A DNA stretch of 64,000 nt from Streptomyces sp. NRRL S-1022. GTDB taxonomy: Bacteria; Actinomycetota; Actinomycetes; Streptomycetales; Streptomycetaceae. The stretch is taken from positions 186,001 to 250,000 of the forward strand of contig NZ_JOIU01000002.1 of assembly GCF_000720135.1 (NCBI RefSeq). The letters run 5' to 3'. The notes beneath the pieces are model-generated. The model worked only from the letters and a program-made list of their open reading frames with translations, was not told the origin of the DNA and ran no database searches. Each line of letters starts with the position of its first letter. Position 1 is the stretch's first letter. A program made the position numbers and the translations under genes. Below, one piece after another: positions 25,896-33,797 of the stretch.

Positions 25896-27287
25896 TTACT
25901 GCGACAGGCGGTCCAGGATCAGCGGGCCCAGGTCGGTCACATCGCCCGCGCCCATGGTGAGAACGAGATCACCGGGCTTCGCCATTCCCGCGACCGCCGC
26001 GGGGATCTCCGCCTTGGCGTGCACGGCGGTGACGTCGGCGCCGGCCGCGCGCGCGGCCTCGATGATCAGCTCGCTGGTCACGCCGGGGACCGGGTCCTCG
26101 CGGGCCGGGTAGATGTCGAGCACCAAGGAGGCGTCGGCGAGGGCCAGCGCCTGCCCCATCTCCGTGCCCAGCTCCTGGGTGCGGGAGAACAGGTGCGGCT
26201 GGAAGACGACGAGGATACGGGCGTCACCTGCGGCGGCGCGCATGGCCTCCAGGTCGGCGGTCATCTCGGTGGGGTGGTGGGCGTAGGAGTCGATGACCTG
26301 GACGCCGGCCGCCTCGCCCTTGAGCTGGAGGCGCCGCTTGACGCCGGTGTAGGCGGCGAGCGCGGGTGCCAGTTCCGCGGCCGGGACGCCGAGGGCGGCA
26401 CCGGCGGCGAGGGCGGCGACGGCGTTGAGGGCGTAGTGCCGGCCGGGCACGGAGACGGCGAAGGTCAGCTCCTGTCCGTCGAGCACCGCGGTGACCTGGC
26501 TCTTGAGCCCCTGCGGGACGATCGACAGCACGCGGACGTCGGCGTCCTCGGCCTCGCCGTAGGTCACCACCCGCACCTGGCCCCCGGCGACGCGCCTGGT
26601 CAGCTCCCGGGCGCCCTCCTGGTCGGCGGAGACGATCAGGGTGCCGCCCGCGGTGACGCGGCCGACGAAGGTCTCGAAGGACTCGTAGATCTCGTCCATC
26701 GAGGCGTAGTTGGCGTGGTGGTCCAGCTCGACGTTGAGGACGATGGCGACCTCGGGCGCGTACTTGTGGAAGCTGCGGTCCGACTCGTCCGCCTCGGCGA
26801 CGAAGATGTCGCCCCCGCCGTGCAGCGCGTTGGAGCCCGGCGCGTCCAGGTCGCCGCCGATGGCGTACGACGGCTCCAGCCCGAGCTCGGTCAGCGAGAC
26901 GGCCAGCATGGAGGTGGTCGTGGTCTTGCCGTGCGTACCGGCCACGGCGATCGGCCGCAGCCCCTCCATCAGCGCGGCCAGCGCGTCGGAGCGGTGCACG
27001 ACCGGGATGCCCAGCTCGGCGGCGCGGGCCAGCTCGGGGTTGTCCTCGCGGATCGCCGACGACACCACGACACAGCTCGCGTCGTCGGCGAGGTGCTCGG
27101 CGGCGTGTCCGATGTGCACGGTGGCGCCCAGTGCCCGCAGGGCCTCGGCGGTCGCCGACTCCTTGGCGTCGCTGCCGGCCACCTTCGCCCCGCGCTGCGC
27201 GAGGATCTTGGCGATGCCCGACATCCCGGCGCCGCCGATGCCGATGAAGTGCGGTCGGTCCATGGCGGTAGGAAGGCCGGGTGCCAT
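25896..27287 (-). CDS. murC: UDP-N-acetylmuramate--L-alanine ligase
   Basis: A 463-residue Mur ligase adding L-Ala to UDP-MurNAc in the cytoplasm, the first peptide step of peptidoglycan synthesis. Seen are the N-terminal UDP-binding loop HFIGIGGAGMSGIAKIL, the ATP P-loop GTHGKTTTTSML, the AEADESDRSFHKYAPEVAIVLN metal/substrate region and DSYAHHPTEM in the C-terminal part. It stands away from the main division-wall cluster, as in S. coelicolor, where I recall murC outside the dcw cluster. An internal ATG at residue 9 (MDRPHF) is a possible alternative start. The gap 27288-27425 shows only promoter-type sequence. Confidence 0.96.
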   Translation of the reverse strand: MAPGLPTAMDRPHFIGIGGAGMSGIAKILAQRGAKVAGSDAKESATAEALRALGATVHIGHAAEHLADDASCVVVSSAIREDNPELARAAELGIPVVHRSDALAALMEGLRPIAVAGTHGKTTTTSMLAVSLTELGLEPSYAIGGDLDAPGSNALHGGGDIFVAEADESDRSFHKYAPEVAIVLNVELDHHANYASMDEIYESFETFVGRVTAGGTLIVSADQEGARELTRRVAGGQVRVVTYGEAEDADVRVLSIVPQGLKSQVTAVLDGQELTFAVSVPGRHYALNAVAALAAGAALGVPAAELAPALAAYTGVKRRLQLKGEAAGVQVIDSYAHHPTEMTADLEAMRAAAGDARILVVFQPHLFSRTQELGTEMGQALALADASLVLDIYPAREDPVPGVTSELIIEAARAAGADVTAVHAKAEIPAAVAGMAKPGDLVLTMGAGDVTDLGPLILDRLSQ

Positions 27288-27425
27288 GCGTTTCTCCCCA
27301 GAGACGGTGCGTACGAGAGCGGGCCTAGCCTATGCGGTCGGGCACCGGGCTCCTCGCAAGGAGGGCGGGCCGGGCCGGCTCGGGTGCACCCGTGCGCACA
27401 CCGCGCACCGCACGCCCCACGGCGC

Positions 27426-27899
27426 CTAGGCCTTGCTGTGGGAGAACAGCTTCAGCACCGGCACCCCCACCCGGTGCCGGGCCCGCGAGGCCCAGTCCCG
27501 GTGGAAGAACTCCTCGACGTAGTGCGGGTCGGTGAGCACGATCACCTCGTCCGCCCGCACCTCCGCGACCAGCGACTTCAGCGCGTCCAGCGGATGGTCC
27601 TCCACGAGCCGCCCCTCCGCCGCGCTCCCCGCGGAGCGCAACGCCTGCAGGGACACGTCCAGGGCCTGCTGTCCCACGCTGCGTGCTTCCTGCCCCTCCG
27701 GCGTCTCCCGCTCGCGCACCGCCTCGTCGAGTTCGCCGAGCGCGATGTCGTCGATGGCCCGCAGCAGCCGGTCCGCCTGCTCGCCGCGCGGCTGGAGCAG
27801 TACGTGGAAGGCGACGGGCTCGTCTCCGTGCAAGGTGGTGACGAACTCGACGTCGGCGGACGTCAGGGCCTTCTCGATCATCAGAACGCTTGTGAACAC
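27426..27899 (-). CDS. Conserved Streptomyces protein, possible nucleotide-binding/stress fold
   Basis: A 157-residue cytoplasmic protein. The middle is charged and helical; the C-terminal half (LVAEVRADEVIVLTDPHYVEEFFHRDWASRARHRVGVPVLKLF) has the alternating strand-helix pattern of universal-stress-like nucleotide-binding domains. Homologues have at times been labelled indole-3-glycerol-phosphate synthase, which the length and absence of TIM-barrel motifs do not support. The GTG at 27899 has AAGGAGAAGAGG upstream; ATG six codons later is an alternative. It lies between murC and the RibD-like gene on the same strand. Confidence 0.7.
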   Translation of the reverse strand: MFTSVLMIEKALTSADVEFVTTLHGDEPVAFHVLLQPRGEQADRLLRAIDDIALGELDEAVRERETPEGQEARSVGQQALDVSLQALRSAGSAAEGRLVEDHPLDALKSLVAEVRADEVIVLTDPHYVEEFFHRDWASRARHRVGVPVLKLFSHSKA

Positions 27900-28028
27900 C
27901 AGGCGCCTCTTCTCCTTGGAGGGCCCGGCAGGGCCCGTGCGGAAACCATCCTTCCCCGTGATCGCACGGGTACTGCCGGACCGGGTCCGTGCGCCGGAAA
28001 CTAACCGGAACGGCAGATTCCGTACATG

Positions 28029-28877
28029 TCAGGACCGACGGTAACGGCCGAACAGGAATCCGTCCTCCTCCAGCAGGGACGCGAGGGCGAACCGGTGCGG
28101 CACGGCGACCGACGGCCCCCCTGCGATGCGCTGGGCGCCGCCCGCGGTGAGCGTCGGCGACAGGGTCAGGCACAGCTCGTCCAGCACCTCCGCGGCGATC
28201 AGCTGGCCGAGCAGCCGGGGGCCGCCCTCGGTGAGCAGCCGGGTGTGGCCGAGCCCGGCCAGGGCCTGGACCACCCGGGCCGGCTCCACGCCCACACCCT
28301 CGCCGGCGATCAGCACCTGCGCGCCGGCCCGCTCGGCGGCGGCGATCCGGTCGGGGGCGGCCGCGGCCCCGGTCAGGAGCAGCGTGGGCACCAGGGGCGA
28401 GGTGAACAGCGGCAGCGAGAAGTCCAGCTCCAGGCTCGCGGTGACGATCGCGATCGCCGGGACCGGGCCCTGCCCGGCGGCCTCGCGGGCCGCGGCGAAC
28501 TCCGTCCGCACGCGCGCGGGGCGGTACCCCTCCTGCCGTACCGTTTCCGCGCCCACCAGCACGACGTCCGCGAGCGCCCGCAGGGTGCCGAAGATCCGCA
28601 TGTCGGCGGCGCTGGAGATGGGCTGGGAACGGCCCTCGTGCTGGGCGGCGCCGTCGAGGGAGGAGACCATGTTGGCCCGCAGCCACGGCCGCGGGGCACC
28701 CTGCGCGGGCTCCGGGTAGGCGTAGGCGGCGGCCAGCTCGGCGAGGCTCCACTCCCGGGCCTCCCGGGCCTCCCGGCCCTCCCGGCCAGCCGCGGCCCCG
28801 GAGGCCCCCTCCTCCTGCGGGCTCCCGGCCGAGGTCCGGGCTGCTGTCTCTTCGGTCACAGGGAACAGGCGTCGCAT
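28029..28877 (-). CDS. RibD C-terminal-like pyrimidine/dihydrofolate reductase
   Basis: A 282-residue reductase with the DHFR-like fold of the RibD C-terminal domain. Core signatures are WLRANMVSSLDGAAQHEGRS, SSAADMRIFGTLRALADVVLVGAETVR and the late LLTEGGPRLLGQLIAAEVLDELCLTLSPTL. It lacks the deaminase domain of full RibD and would use NADPH to reduce a ribosylamino-pyrimidine or related substrate. The N-terminal 45 residues are variable and include a short repeat (REGREAREARE). The ATG at 28877 is preferred over the long upstream frame, since the latter runs through zapE antisense. It is divergent from zapE with only 31 bp between starts. Confidence 0.85.
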   Translation of the reverse strand: MRRLFPVTEETAARTSAGSPQEEGASGAAAGREGREAREAREWSLAELAAAYAYPEPAQGAPRPWLRANMVSSLDGAAQHEGRSQPISSAADMRIFGTLRALADVVLVGAETVRQEGYRPARVRTEFAAAREAAGQGPVPAIAIVTASLELDFSLPLFTSPLVPTLLLTGAAAAPDRIAAAERAGAQVLIAGEGVGVEPARVVQALAGLGHTRLLTEGGPRLLGQLIAAEVLDELCLTLSPTLTAGGAQRIAGGPSVAVPHRFALASLLEEDGFLFGRYRRS

Positions 28878-28908
28878 GCCGTGCAGTCTGACACGGCGCT
28901 TAGCATGG
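28878..28908. promoter_or_regulatory. Very short divergent promoter region, probably leaderless on both sides
   Basis: Only 31 bp separate the two start codons. On the plus strand TAGCAT (28901-28906) resembles a -10 box lying about 7-9 bases before the ATG/GTG of zapE. On the minus strand CAGACT lies about 8 bases before the RibD-like ATG. Neither gene has a Shine-Dalgarno sequence here. Leaderless mRNAs from overlapping promoters are the simplest reading. Confidence 0.5.
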
Positions 28909-30018
28909 ATGATTGTGTCGTCCTCCACCACCGCCCCCGGTTCCAGTCCGCTGCCGGAAGCCGGCCCCCTGTCCCTGTGCGCCCGCGAGCCGCACGTCCC
29001 GGCGGAGCGGCTGGTCGCCGAGATGGTGCCGCCGCCGCGCTTCGACTCGGTCCGCTTCGCCACGTACATCCCGGACCCGAACCAGCCCAGCCAGACCGAG
29101 GCCGTCCGGGTGCTGGAGGGCTTCGCGGCCGGGCTCGGCGGGGCGCAGGCCGCCGGCAACGGCAGGCGCGGCCTCTTCGGTTTCGGCCGGGCCAAGGCGC
29201 CCAAGGCGCCGGCGGGCCCGCGCGGGGTGTACCTGGACGGTGGGTACGGCGTCGGCAAGACCCACCTGCTGGCCTCGCTGTGGCACGCCGCCCCGGCCGA
29301 GCCGTCCCGCAAGGCGTTCGGCACCTTCGTGGAGCTGACCAACCTGGTCGGCGCGCTCGGCTTCCAGCAGACGGTGCGGACGCTGTCCGGGCACAGCCTG
29401 CTGTGCATCGACGAGTTCGAGCTGGACGACCCCGGCGACACGGTGCTGGTGTCGACGCTGCTGGGCAAGCTGGTCGAGGCGGGCGTGGCGCTCGCCGCCA
29501 CCTCCAACACGCTGCCCGGCAAGCTGGGCGAGGGCCGCTTCGCCGCGGCCGACTTCCTGCGCGAGATCCAGGGCCTGTCGGCCCACTTCCGCCCGCTGCG
29601 CATCGACGGCGAGGACTACCGTCACCGCGGCCTGCCCGAGGCACCGGCACCCTTCTCCGACGAGGAGGTCATGAAGACCGCCTTCGCCACCGAGGGCGCC
29701 TCGCTGGACGACTTCCCCCACCTGCTGGAGCACCTGGCGAAGGTCCACCCGAGCCGGTACGGCGCGCTGACCGACGGAGTGCGGGCGGTGTGCCTGACCG
29801 GCGTCCGGCCCGTGCCGGACCAGTCGACGGCGCTGCGGCTGGTGGTCCTCGCCGACCGGCTCTACGACCGCGAGATCCCCGTGCTGGCCTCGGGGCTGCC
29901 GTTCGACAAGCTGTTCAGCGAGGAGATGCTGAACGGCGGCTACCGCAAGAAGTACTTCCGTGCGATATCCCGGCTCACCGCGCTGGCCCGCGACGGGAAG
30001 GGCCTGCTCGGCGCCTAG
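28909..30018 (+). CDS. zapE: ZapE/AFG1-like AAA-type ATPase
   Basis: A 369-residue ATPase of the AFG1/ZapE family, with Walker A GGYGVGKTHLL (111-121), Walker B LLCIDEFELDDPGD (about 160) and sensor region ALAATSNTLPGKLGEGRF. In E. coli ZapE destabilizes FtsZ rings; the mitochondrial homologue helps protein quality control. A loop of about 30 residues before Walker A (NGRRGLFGFGRAKAPKAPAG) is species-variable. The ATG at 28909 or the GTG at 28915 is the start; the upstream in-frame start would overlap the divergent gene. After the stop, 30019-30224 is non-coding and contains the direct repeat at 30162. Confidence 0.88.
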   Translation: MIVSSSTTAPGSSPLPEAGPLSLCAREPHVPAERLVAEMVPPPRFDSVRFATYIPDPNQPSQTEAVRVLEGFAAGLGGAQAAGNGRRGLFGFGRAKAPKAPAGPRGVYLDGGYGVGKTHLLASLWHAAPAEPSRKAFGTFVELTNLVGALGFQQTVRTLSGHSLLCIDEFELDDPGDTVLVSTLLGKLVEAGVALAATSNTLPGKLGEGRFAAADFLREIQGLSAHFRPLRIDGEDYRHRGLPEAPAPFSDEEVMKTAFATEGASLDDFPHLLEHLAKVHPSRYGALTDGVRAVCLTGVRPVPDQSTALRLVVLADRLYDREIPVLASGLPFDKLFSEEMLNGGYRKKYFRAISRLTALARDGKGLLGA

Positions 30019-30161
30019 CCGTCGCGACGGGCATCTGATAACCGATCAATCTTTGCGGGTCAAGGGCAGGTTCGCGCCACCCGACCCGCATTTTTCACGC
30101 TCTCTTGGGCGCGTAACGTTCGGTTAACACTGCAAAGGCCTTCGCCGCGCTACCGTGCTTC

Positions 30162-30183
30162 TTGACCATCCATTGACCAACCC
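30162..30183 (+). repeat. Two adjacent 11-bp direct repeats in a promoter region
   Basis: TTGACCATCCA is followed directly by TTGACCAACCC; the next 11 bases begin TTGGTC, a weaker third copy. Tandem 11-bp units are the layout of PhoP boxes in Streptomyces, but the bases differ from the usual GTTCACC core, so an ordinary -35 element (TTGACC) duplicated by chance is also possible. It lies about 40-60 bp upstream of the small membrane protein gene at 30225. Confidence 0.4.
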
Positions 30184-30224
30184 TTGGTCTGGACAAGAAC
30201 GTGAACGCGGTGGAGGGGGTGCTC

Positions 30225-30620
30225 ATGTTCCGAGGTACGGCCGTCCGGAGCCTGCTCACCCTCCTCGGCGCCGCACTGCTGGCGTTCCAGCTCTTCACTC
30301 CCACGGGAACCTTCGCACCCGCGCACACTTTCGGTCAGGCGCTGGCCAAGGCCGAGACCGGAATCGCCCCCTCCACACACCCCGTCCGCGAGGGCGCGGA
30401 GACGGTCCGCACCCCCGGCTGCCCGGGCGACCCCCTGGGGAACCCGCACATCCGCGACCGGCAGCGCTGCCCCTCGTCCTGCTGCTGCCAGGACCGCGAC
30501 CTCATATCCGGCCGGGCGGCCGGAGCGGGCCCCTCGGCACCCTCCAGGGCCCCGCACCGCCCCGCCCCGAGAGCCTCCAGAGCCCACACGCCGGCAGCGC
30601 TCCAGGTCTTCCGCTGCTGA
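30225..30620 (+). CDS. Small Cys-rich protein with one hydrophobic helix, unknown function
   Basis: A predicted 131-residue protein: a basic start (MFRGTAVRS), a hydrophobic helix (LLTLLGAALLAFQLFTP, about 9-27), then a low-complexity Pro/Ala/Arg-rich region with a Cys cluster (RQRCPSSCCCQD, about 80-90) and a terminal Cys. The ATG at 30225 is chosen over the GTG at 30201 because GGAGGGGG lies 6-8 bases before it. It precedes the carbonic anhydrase gene by 85 bp and may be cotranscribed. No known domain is recognized; the Cys cluster could bind metal. Confidence 0.55.
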   Translation: MFRGTAVRSLLTLLGAALLAFQLFTPTGTFAPAHTFGQALAKAETGIAPSTHPVREGAETVRTPGCPGDPLGNPHIRDRQRCPSSCCCQDRDLISGRAAGAGPSAPSRAPHRPAPRASRAHTPAALQVFRC

Positions 30621-30705
30621 GAGCCGGCCGCTCTCTTCGCCCCCCCCACAAACCGTTGTTCAAGTCCGACGCGCCAGGCAGGCGCGCCAGGAGGAACTCA
30701 TACAC

Positions 30706-31284
30706 ATGCAGCCCCTCATCGACAACGCCCGTACCTTCGGACAGCGCCCTGAGGAGTTCGCCAAGCTCGCCGAAGGCCAGTCCCCGCAGGTGCTGTTCAT
30801 CACCTGCTCCGATTCGCGGGTCGTCCCGGCCCTGATCACGGGCGCCCGTCCCGGCGAGCTGTTCGAGCTGCGCACCGCGGGCAACATCGTCCCGCCCTAC
30901 GTCTCCGAGCACCCCACCAGCGAGGCCGCCACCATCGAGTACGCCGTCGAGGTGCTCGGCGTCCGGGACATCGTGGTCTGCGGCCACTCGCACTGCGGCG
31001 CCGTCGGCGCACTGGTGCGCGGGGACGACCTGACCGCCGTACCGGCCGTGCGCGACTGGCTGGCCTCCGCCACTCCGCGCCCGGCCGGCGCGGCCGAGGA
31101 TCCGGAGGTCGCCGAGGGCGTGCAGTCCCACGTCCTGACCCAGCTGCTGCGACTGCGCTCGTACCCGTGCGTGGAGCGGAAGCTGGCGGAAGGCCGGCTG
31201 GGCCTGCACGCCTGGTACTACGAGGTGCACACCGGCGCCGTACGGACGCACCGCCCGCAGACCGACACCTTCGAGTCCCTGTGA
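30706..31284 (+). CDS. Beta-class carbonic anhydrase
   Basis: A 192-residue beta carbonic anhydrase interconverting CO2 and bicarbonate. The zinc ligands are Cys34 in CSDSR, His94 and Cys97 in CGHSHCGAV, with the Asp36-Arg38 dyad. The GNIVPPY and EYAVEVLGVRDIVVCGHS segments are standard. The stop overlaps the GTG of a SulP transporter by 4 bp, so enzyme and anion transporter are made together; this pairing points to bicarbonate supply or CO2/pH balance. Confidence 0.95.
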   Translation: MQPLIDNARTFGQRPEEFAKLAEGQSPQVLFITCSDSRVVPALITGARPGELFELRTAGNIVPPYVSEHPTSEAATIEYAVEVLGVRDIVVCGHSHCGAVGALVRGDDLTAVPAVRDWLASATPRPAGAAEDPEVAEGVQSHVLTQLLRLRSYPCVERKLAEGRLGLHAWYYEVHTGAVRTHRPQTDTFESL

Positions 31285-32771
31285 GCGCGCCGATGACTGA
31301 CAACCGCACCCTCATATCCCGTTTCCCCCACCTCAGGGAGGACTTCGCCGCCTCCCTGGTGGTCTTCCTGGTCGCGCTGCCGCTGTGCGTGGGCGTGGCC
31401 GTCGCCTCCGGGGTACCGGCCGAACTCGGCCTGGTCACCGGCATCGTGGGCGGCATCGTCACCGGGCTGATGCGCGGCAGCAGCCTCCAGGTGTCCGGGC
31501 CGGCGGCCGGCATGACCGTGCTCGTCTTCGAGGCGGTCAAGGAGTTCGGCCTGCCGGTGCTCGGCGTGATCGTGCTCGCCGCCGGAGTGCTCCAGGTGGC
31601 GATGGGCCTGCTGCGGCTGGGCCGGTACTTCCGCGCCATCTCCGTCTCCGTCGTCGAGGGCATGCTGGCCGGAATCGGCCTGGTGATCATCGCCGGGCAG
31701 TTGTACCCGGCCCTGTCGGCGAAGGCGCCCGACTCCGGACTGGACAAGATCTTCCAGCTGCCCGGCGCGTTCCTCGACGCCCTCGGCGACACCGGCGCCC
31801 TGGCCTCCCTCGCGGTGGCCGCGGGCACGATCGCGGTGCTGCTGCTGTGGAAGCTCACCCCGGCCAAGGTGCGCGCGGTGCCCGGTCCGCTGGCCGCGGT
31901 GGGGCTCGCCACGCTGGCCGCGTTCGCGCTGGACCTGCCCGTGGCGACGGTGGAGGTGCAGGGCCTGCTCGGCTCCGTCCAGCCGCCGCCGCCGAGCGCC
32001 TTCGGCGAACTGGCCGGCCTCGGGCTGCTGGGCACGGTCGTCGCGTTCACCCTGATCGCCTCCGCCGAGTCCCTGTTCAGCGCGGCGGCCGTGGACCGGC
32101 TGCACTCCGGTCCGCGCACCCAGTACAACCGGGAACTCGTCGCCCAGGGCACCGGGAACATGGTGTGCGGGGTGCTCGGCGCGCTGCCGATGACCGCGGT
32201 GATCGTGCGCAGCGCGGCCAACGTCCAGGCGGGCGCCCGGACGAAGGCCTCCCGGGTGCTGCACGGCGTGTGGCTGCTGCTGTTCGCGGCGCTGCTGCCC
32301 GGCGTGCTCGCCCACATCCCGGTCCCGGCCCTCGCGGGCATCCTGATCCACGCGGGCGCCAAGCTGGTGCCGCTGCGGGCGCTGGCCGTGCTCTGGCGCG
32401 AGCACCGCGGGGAGGCGCTGGTGCTCGCCGCCACGGCCGTCTCCATCGTGGCGGTCAGCATGTTCGAGGGCGTGCTCATCGGTCTCGGGCTGGCGGTGGT
32501 GAAGACCGCCTGGGAGGCCTCGCACGTCAAGCTGGAGGTCGGGGACGAGGGCGCGGGCCCGGTGGAGGCGCACCTGTCCGGGAACGCCACCTTCCTGCGG
32601 CTGCCGAAGATCCTGGACAGCCTGGAGGCGCTGCCCCAGGACCGCCCGGTCCGGCTCGACCTGTCCGGCCTGCACCACCTGGACCACGCCTGCCGCACCG
32701 CCCTGGAGAACTGGGCCGAACGGCACAGCGCGGTCGGCACGGAACCGGTGCGGCTGGTCACCGCGGCCTGA
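31281..32771 (+). CDS. SulP family anion transporter (probable bicarbonate) with STAS domain
   Basis: A 496-residue SulP permease. It begins with the cytoplasmic FPHLREDFAASLVVFLVALPLCVGVAVASG segment, has 10-14 membrane helices with the family motif region GLVTGIVGGIVTGLMRGSSLQVSGPAAGM, and ends in a cytoplasmic STAS domain (LSGNATFLRLPKILDSLEAL ... LDLSGLHHLDHACRTAL). The partner carbonic anhydrase makes bicarbonate the most likely substrate, although SulP proteins may carry sulfate. The GTG at 31281 overlaps the anhydrase stop (GTGA); an ATG at 31293 is the alternative. The hairpin at 32779-32826 follows. Confidence 0.92.
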   Translation: MSAPMTDNRTLISRFPHLREDFAASLVVFLVALPLCVGVAVASGVPAELGLVTGIVGGIVTGLMRGSSLQVSGPAAGMTVLVFEAVKEFGLPVLGVIVLAAGVLQVAMGLLRLGRYFRAISVSVVEGMLAGIGLVIIAGQLYPALSAKAPDSGLDKIFQLPGAFLDALGDTGALASLAVAAGTIAVLLLWKLTPAKVRAVPGPLAAVGLATLAAFALDLPVATVEVQGLLGSVQPPPPSAFGELAGLGLLGTVVAFTLIASAESLFSAAAVDRLHSGPRTQYNRELVAQGTGNMVCGVLGALPMTAVIVRSAANVQAGARTKASRVLHGVWLLLFAALLPGVLAHIPVPALAGILIHAGAKLVPLRALAVLWREHRGEALVLAATAVSIVAVSMFEGVLIGLGLAVVKTAWEASHVKLEVGDEGAGPVEAHLSGNATFLRLPKILDSLEALPQDRPVRLDLSGLHHLDHACRTALENWAERHSAVGTEPVRLVTAA

Positions 32772-32778
32772 GTGCCCG

Positions 32779-32826
32779 CCCGTGGGGCCGGGATGCCGGC
32801 AGCTCTCGGCATCCCGGCCCCACGGG
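32779..32826 (+). terminator. Terminator after the carbonic anhydrase-SulP operon
   Basis: A perfect 20-bp stem (arms 32779-32798 and 32807-32826, beginning CCCGTGGGGCC) with an 8-base loop, 8 bp after the SulP stop and before the ribosome site of the SPFH gene. It separates the two transcription units. Confidence 0.85.
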
Positions 32827-32875
32827 CCTATCGTGGCAACAGCAGACAAAACGGCCTCTGGATGAGGAGGTCACC

Positions 32876-33700
32876 ATGGTCGAGGACCTTGTGGTGGCCG
32901 TGGCGGCGGCGGGCTCCGCCGGTCTTGTGTACCTGGCGACGGCGGCCCGCGTGGTCAAGCAGTACGAGCGCGGTGTGCTGTTCCGGCTCGGCCGGGTCAG
33001 CGGGGAGGTGCGCTCGCCGGGCCTGAACCTGATCATCCCCTTCGTGGACCGGCTGCAGAAGGTCAACATGCAGATCGTGACCATGCCGATCCCGGCCCAG
33101 GAGGGCATCACCCGGGACAACGTGACCGTCCGGGTGGACGCGGTGGTCTACTTCCGGGTGATCGACGCGACGAGCGCCCTGCTGAAGGTCGAGGACTACC
33201 GGTTCGCGGTCTCGCAGATGGCGCAGACCTCGCTGCGGTCCATCATCGGCAAGAGCGACCTGGACGACCTGCTGTCCAACCGGGAGAAGCTCAACGAGGG
33301 ACTGGAGCTGATGCTCGACAGCCCGGCGGTGGGCTGGGGCATCCAGGTCGACCGGGTCGAGATCAAGGACGTGTCCCTGCCGGACACCATGAAGCGGTCG
33401 ATGGCCCGCCAGGCCGAGGCGGACCGCGAGCGCCGGGCGCGGATCATCAACGCGGACGCCGAGCTCCAGGCCTCCAAGAAGCTCGCCGAGGCCGCCCAGC
33501 AGATGGCCGACACACCGGCCGCGCTCCAGCTGCGGCTGCTGCAGACGGTGATGGCCGTGTCGGCCGAGAAGAACTCCACGCTGGTACTGCCCATCCCGGT
33601 GGAGCTGCTGCGCTTCCTGGAGCGGGGCGCCCAGCCGGCGCTGCCGGAGCAGGAGCGGGAACCGGCCGCGCACCCCGACGGCGGACCGTACCCCGCCTGA
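32876..33700 (+). CDS. SPFH/stomatin-like membrane protein
   Basis: A 274-residue protein with an N-terminal membrane helix (LVVAVAAAGSAGLVYLATAA) followed by a stomatin/prohibitin (SPFH) domain: VKQYERGVLFRLGRVSGEVRSPGLNLIIPFVD, then TRDNVTVRVDAVVYFRV and a heptad-rich helix (RQAEADRERRARIINADAELQASKKLAEAAQQM). These proteins oligomerize at the cytoplasmic membrane face and organize microdomains or proteases. No NfeD partner is next to it. GAGGAGG lies 5 bp before the ATG. Its 3' end is part of an imperfect tandem duplication (33671-33772). Confidence 0.92.
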   Translation: MVEDLVVAVAAAGSAGLVYLATAARVVKQYERGVLFRLGRVSGEVRSPGLNLIIPFVDRLQKVNMQIVTMPIPAQEGITRDNVTVRVDAVVYFRVIDATSALLKVEDYRFAVSQMAQTSLRSIIGKSDLDDLLSNREKLNEGLELMLDSPAVGWGIQVDRVEIKDVSLPDTMKRSMARQAEADRERRARIINADAELQASKKLAEAAQQMADTPAALQLRLLQTVMAVSAEKNSTLVLPIPVELLRFLERGAQPALPEQEREPAAHPDGGPYPA

Positions 33701-33772
33701 CGGGCACCCGGAGCCACGGCGGACCGCACCCCGGCGGACTACACCCCGGCTGACACGGGCACCCGGACCCAC
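33671..33772 (+). repeat. Imperfect tandem duplication spanning the 3' end of the SPFH gene
   Basis: Copy 1 (about 33671-33717) covers the last codons and stop of the SPFH gene; copy 2 (about 33727-33772) lies in the gap before ppk2. Both start CACCCCG-CGG, share TAC/ACACCCCG-CTGAC and end GGGCACCCGGA-CCAC, with small indels. Copy 2 has no ribosome site or start codon of its own and looks like a non-functional relic. Confidence 0.7.
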
Positions 33773-33797
33773 CCCGACCCGGACGGAAGGAGCGCCC

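Noticed and set aside
27426..27899. Indole-3-glycerol-phosphate synthase
   Set aside because: This label is sometimes attached to homologues, but the protein is too short and lacks TIM-barrel and IGPS active-site motifs.
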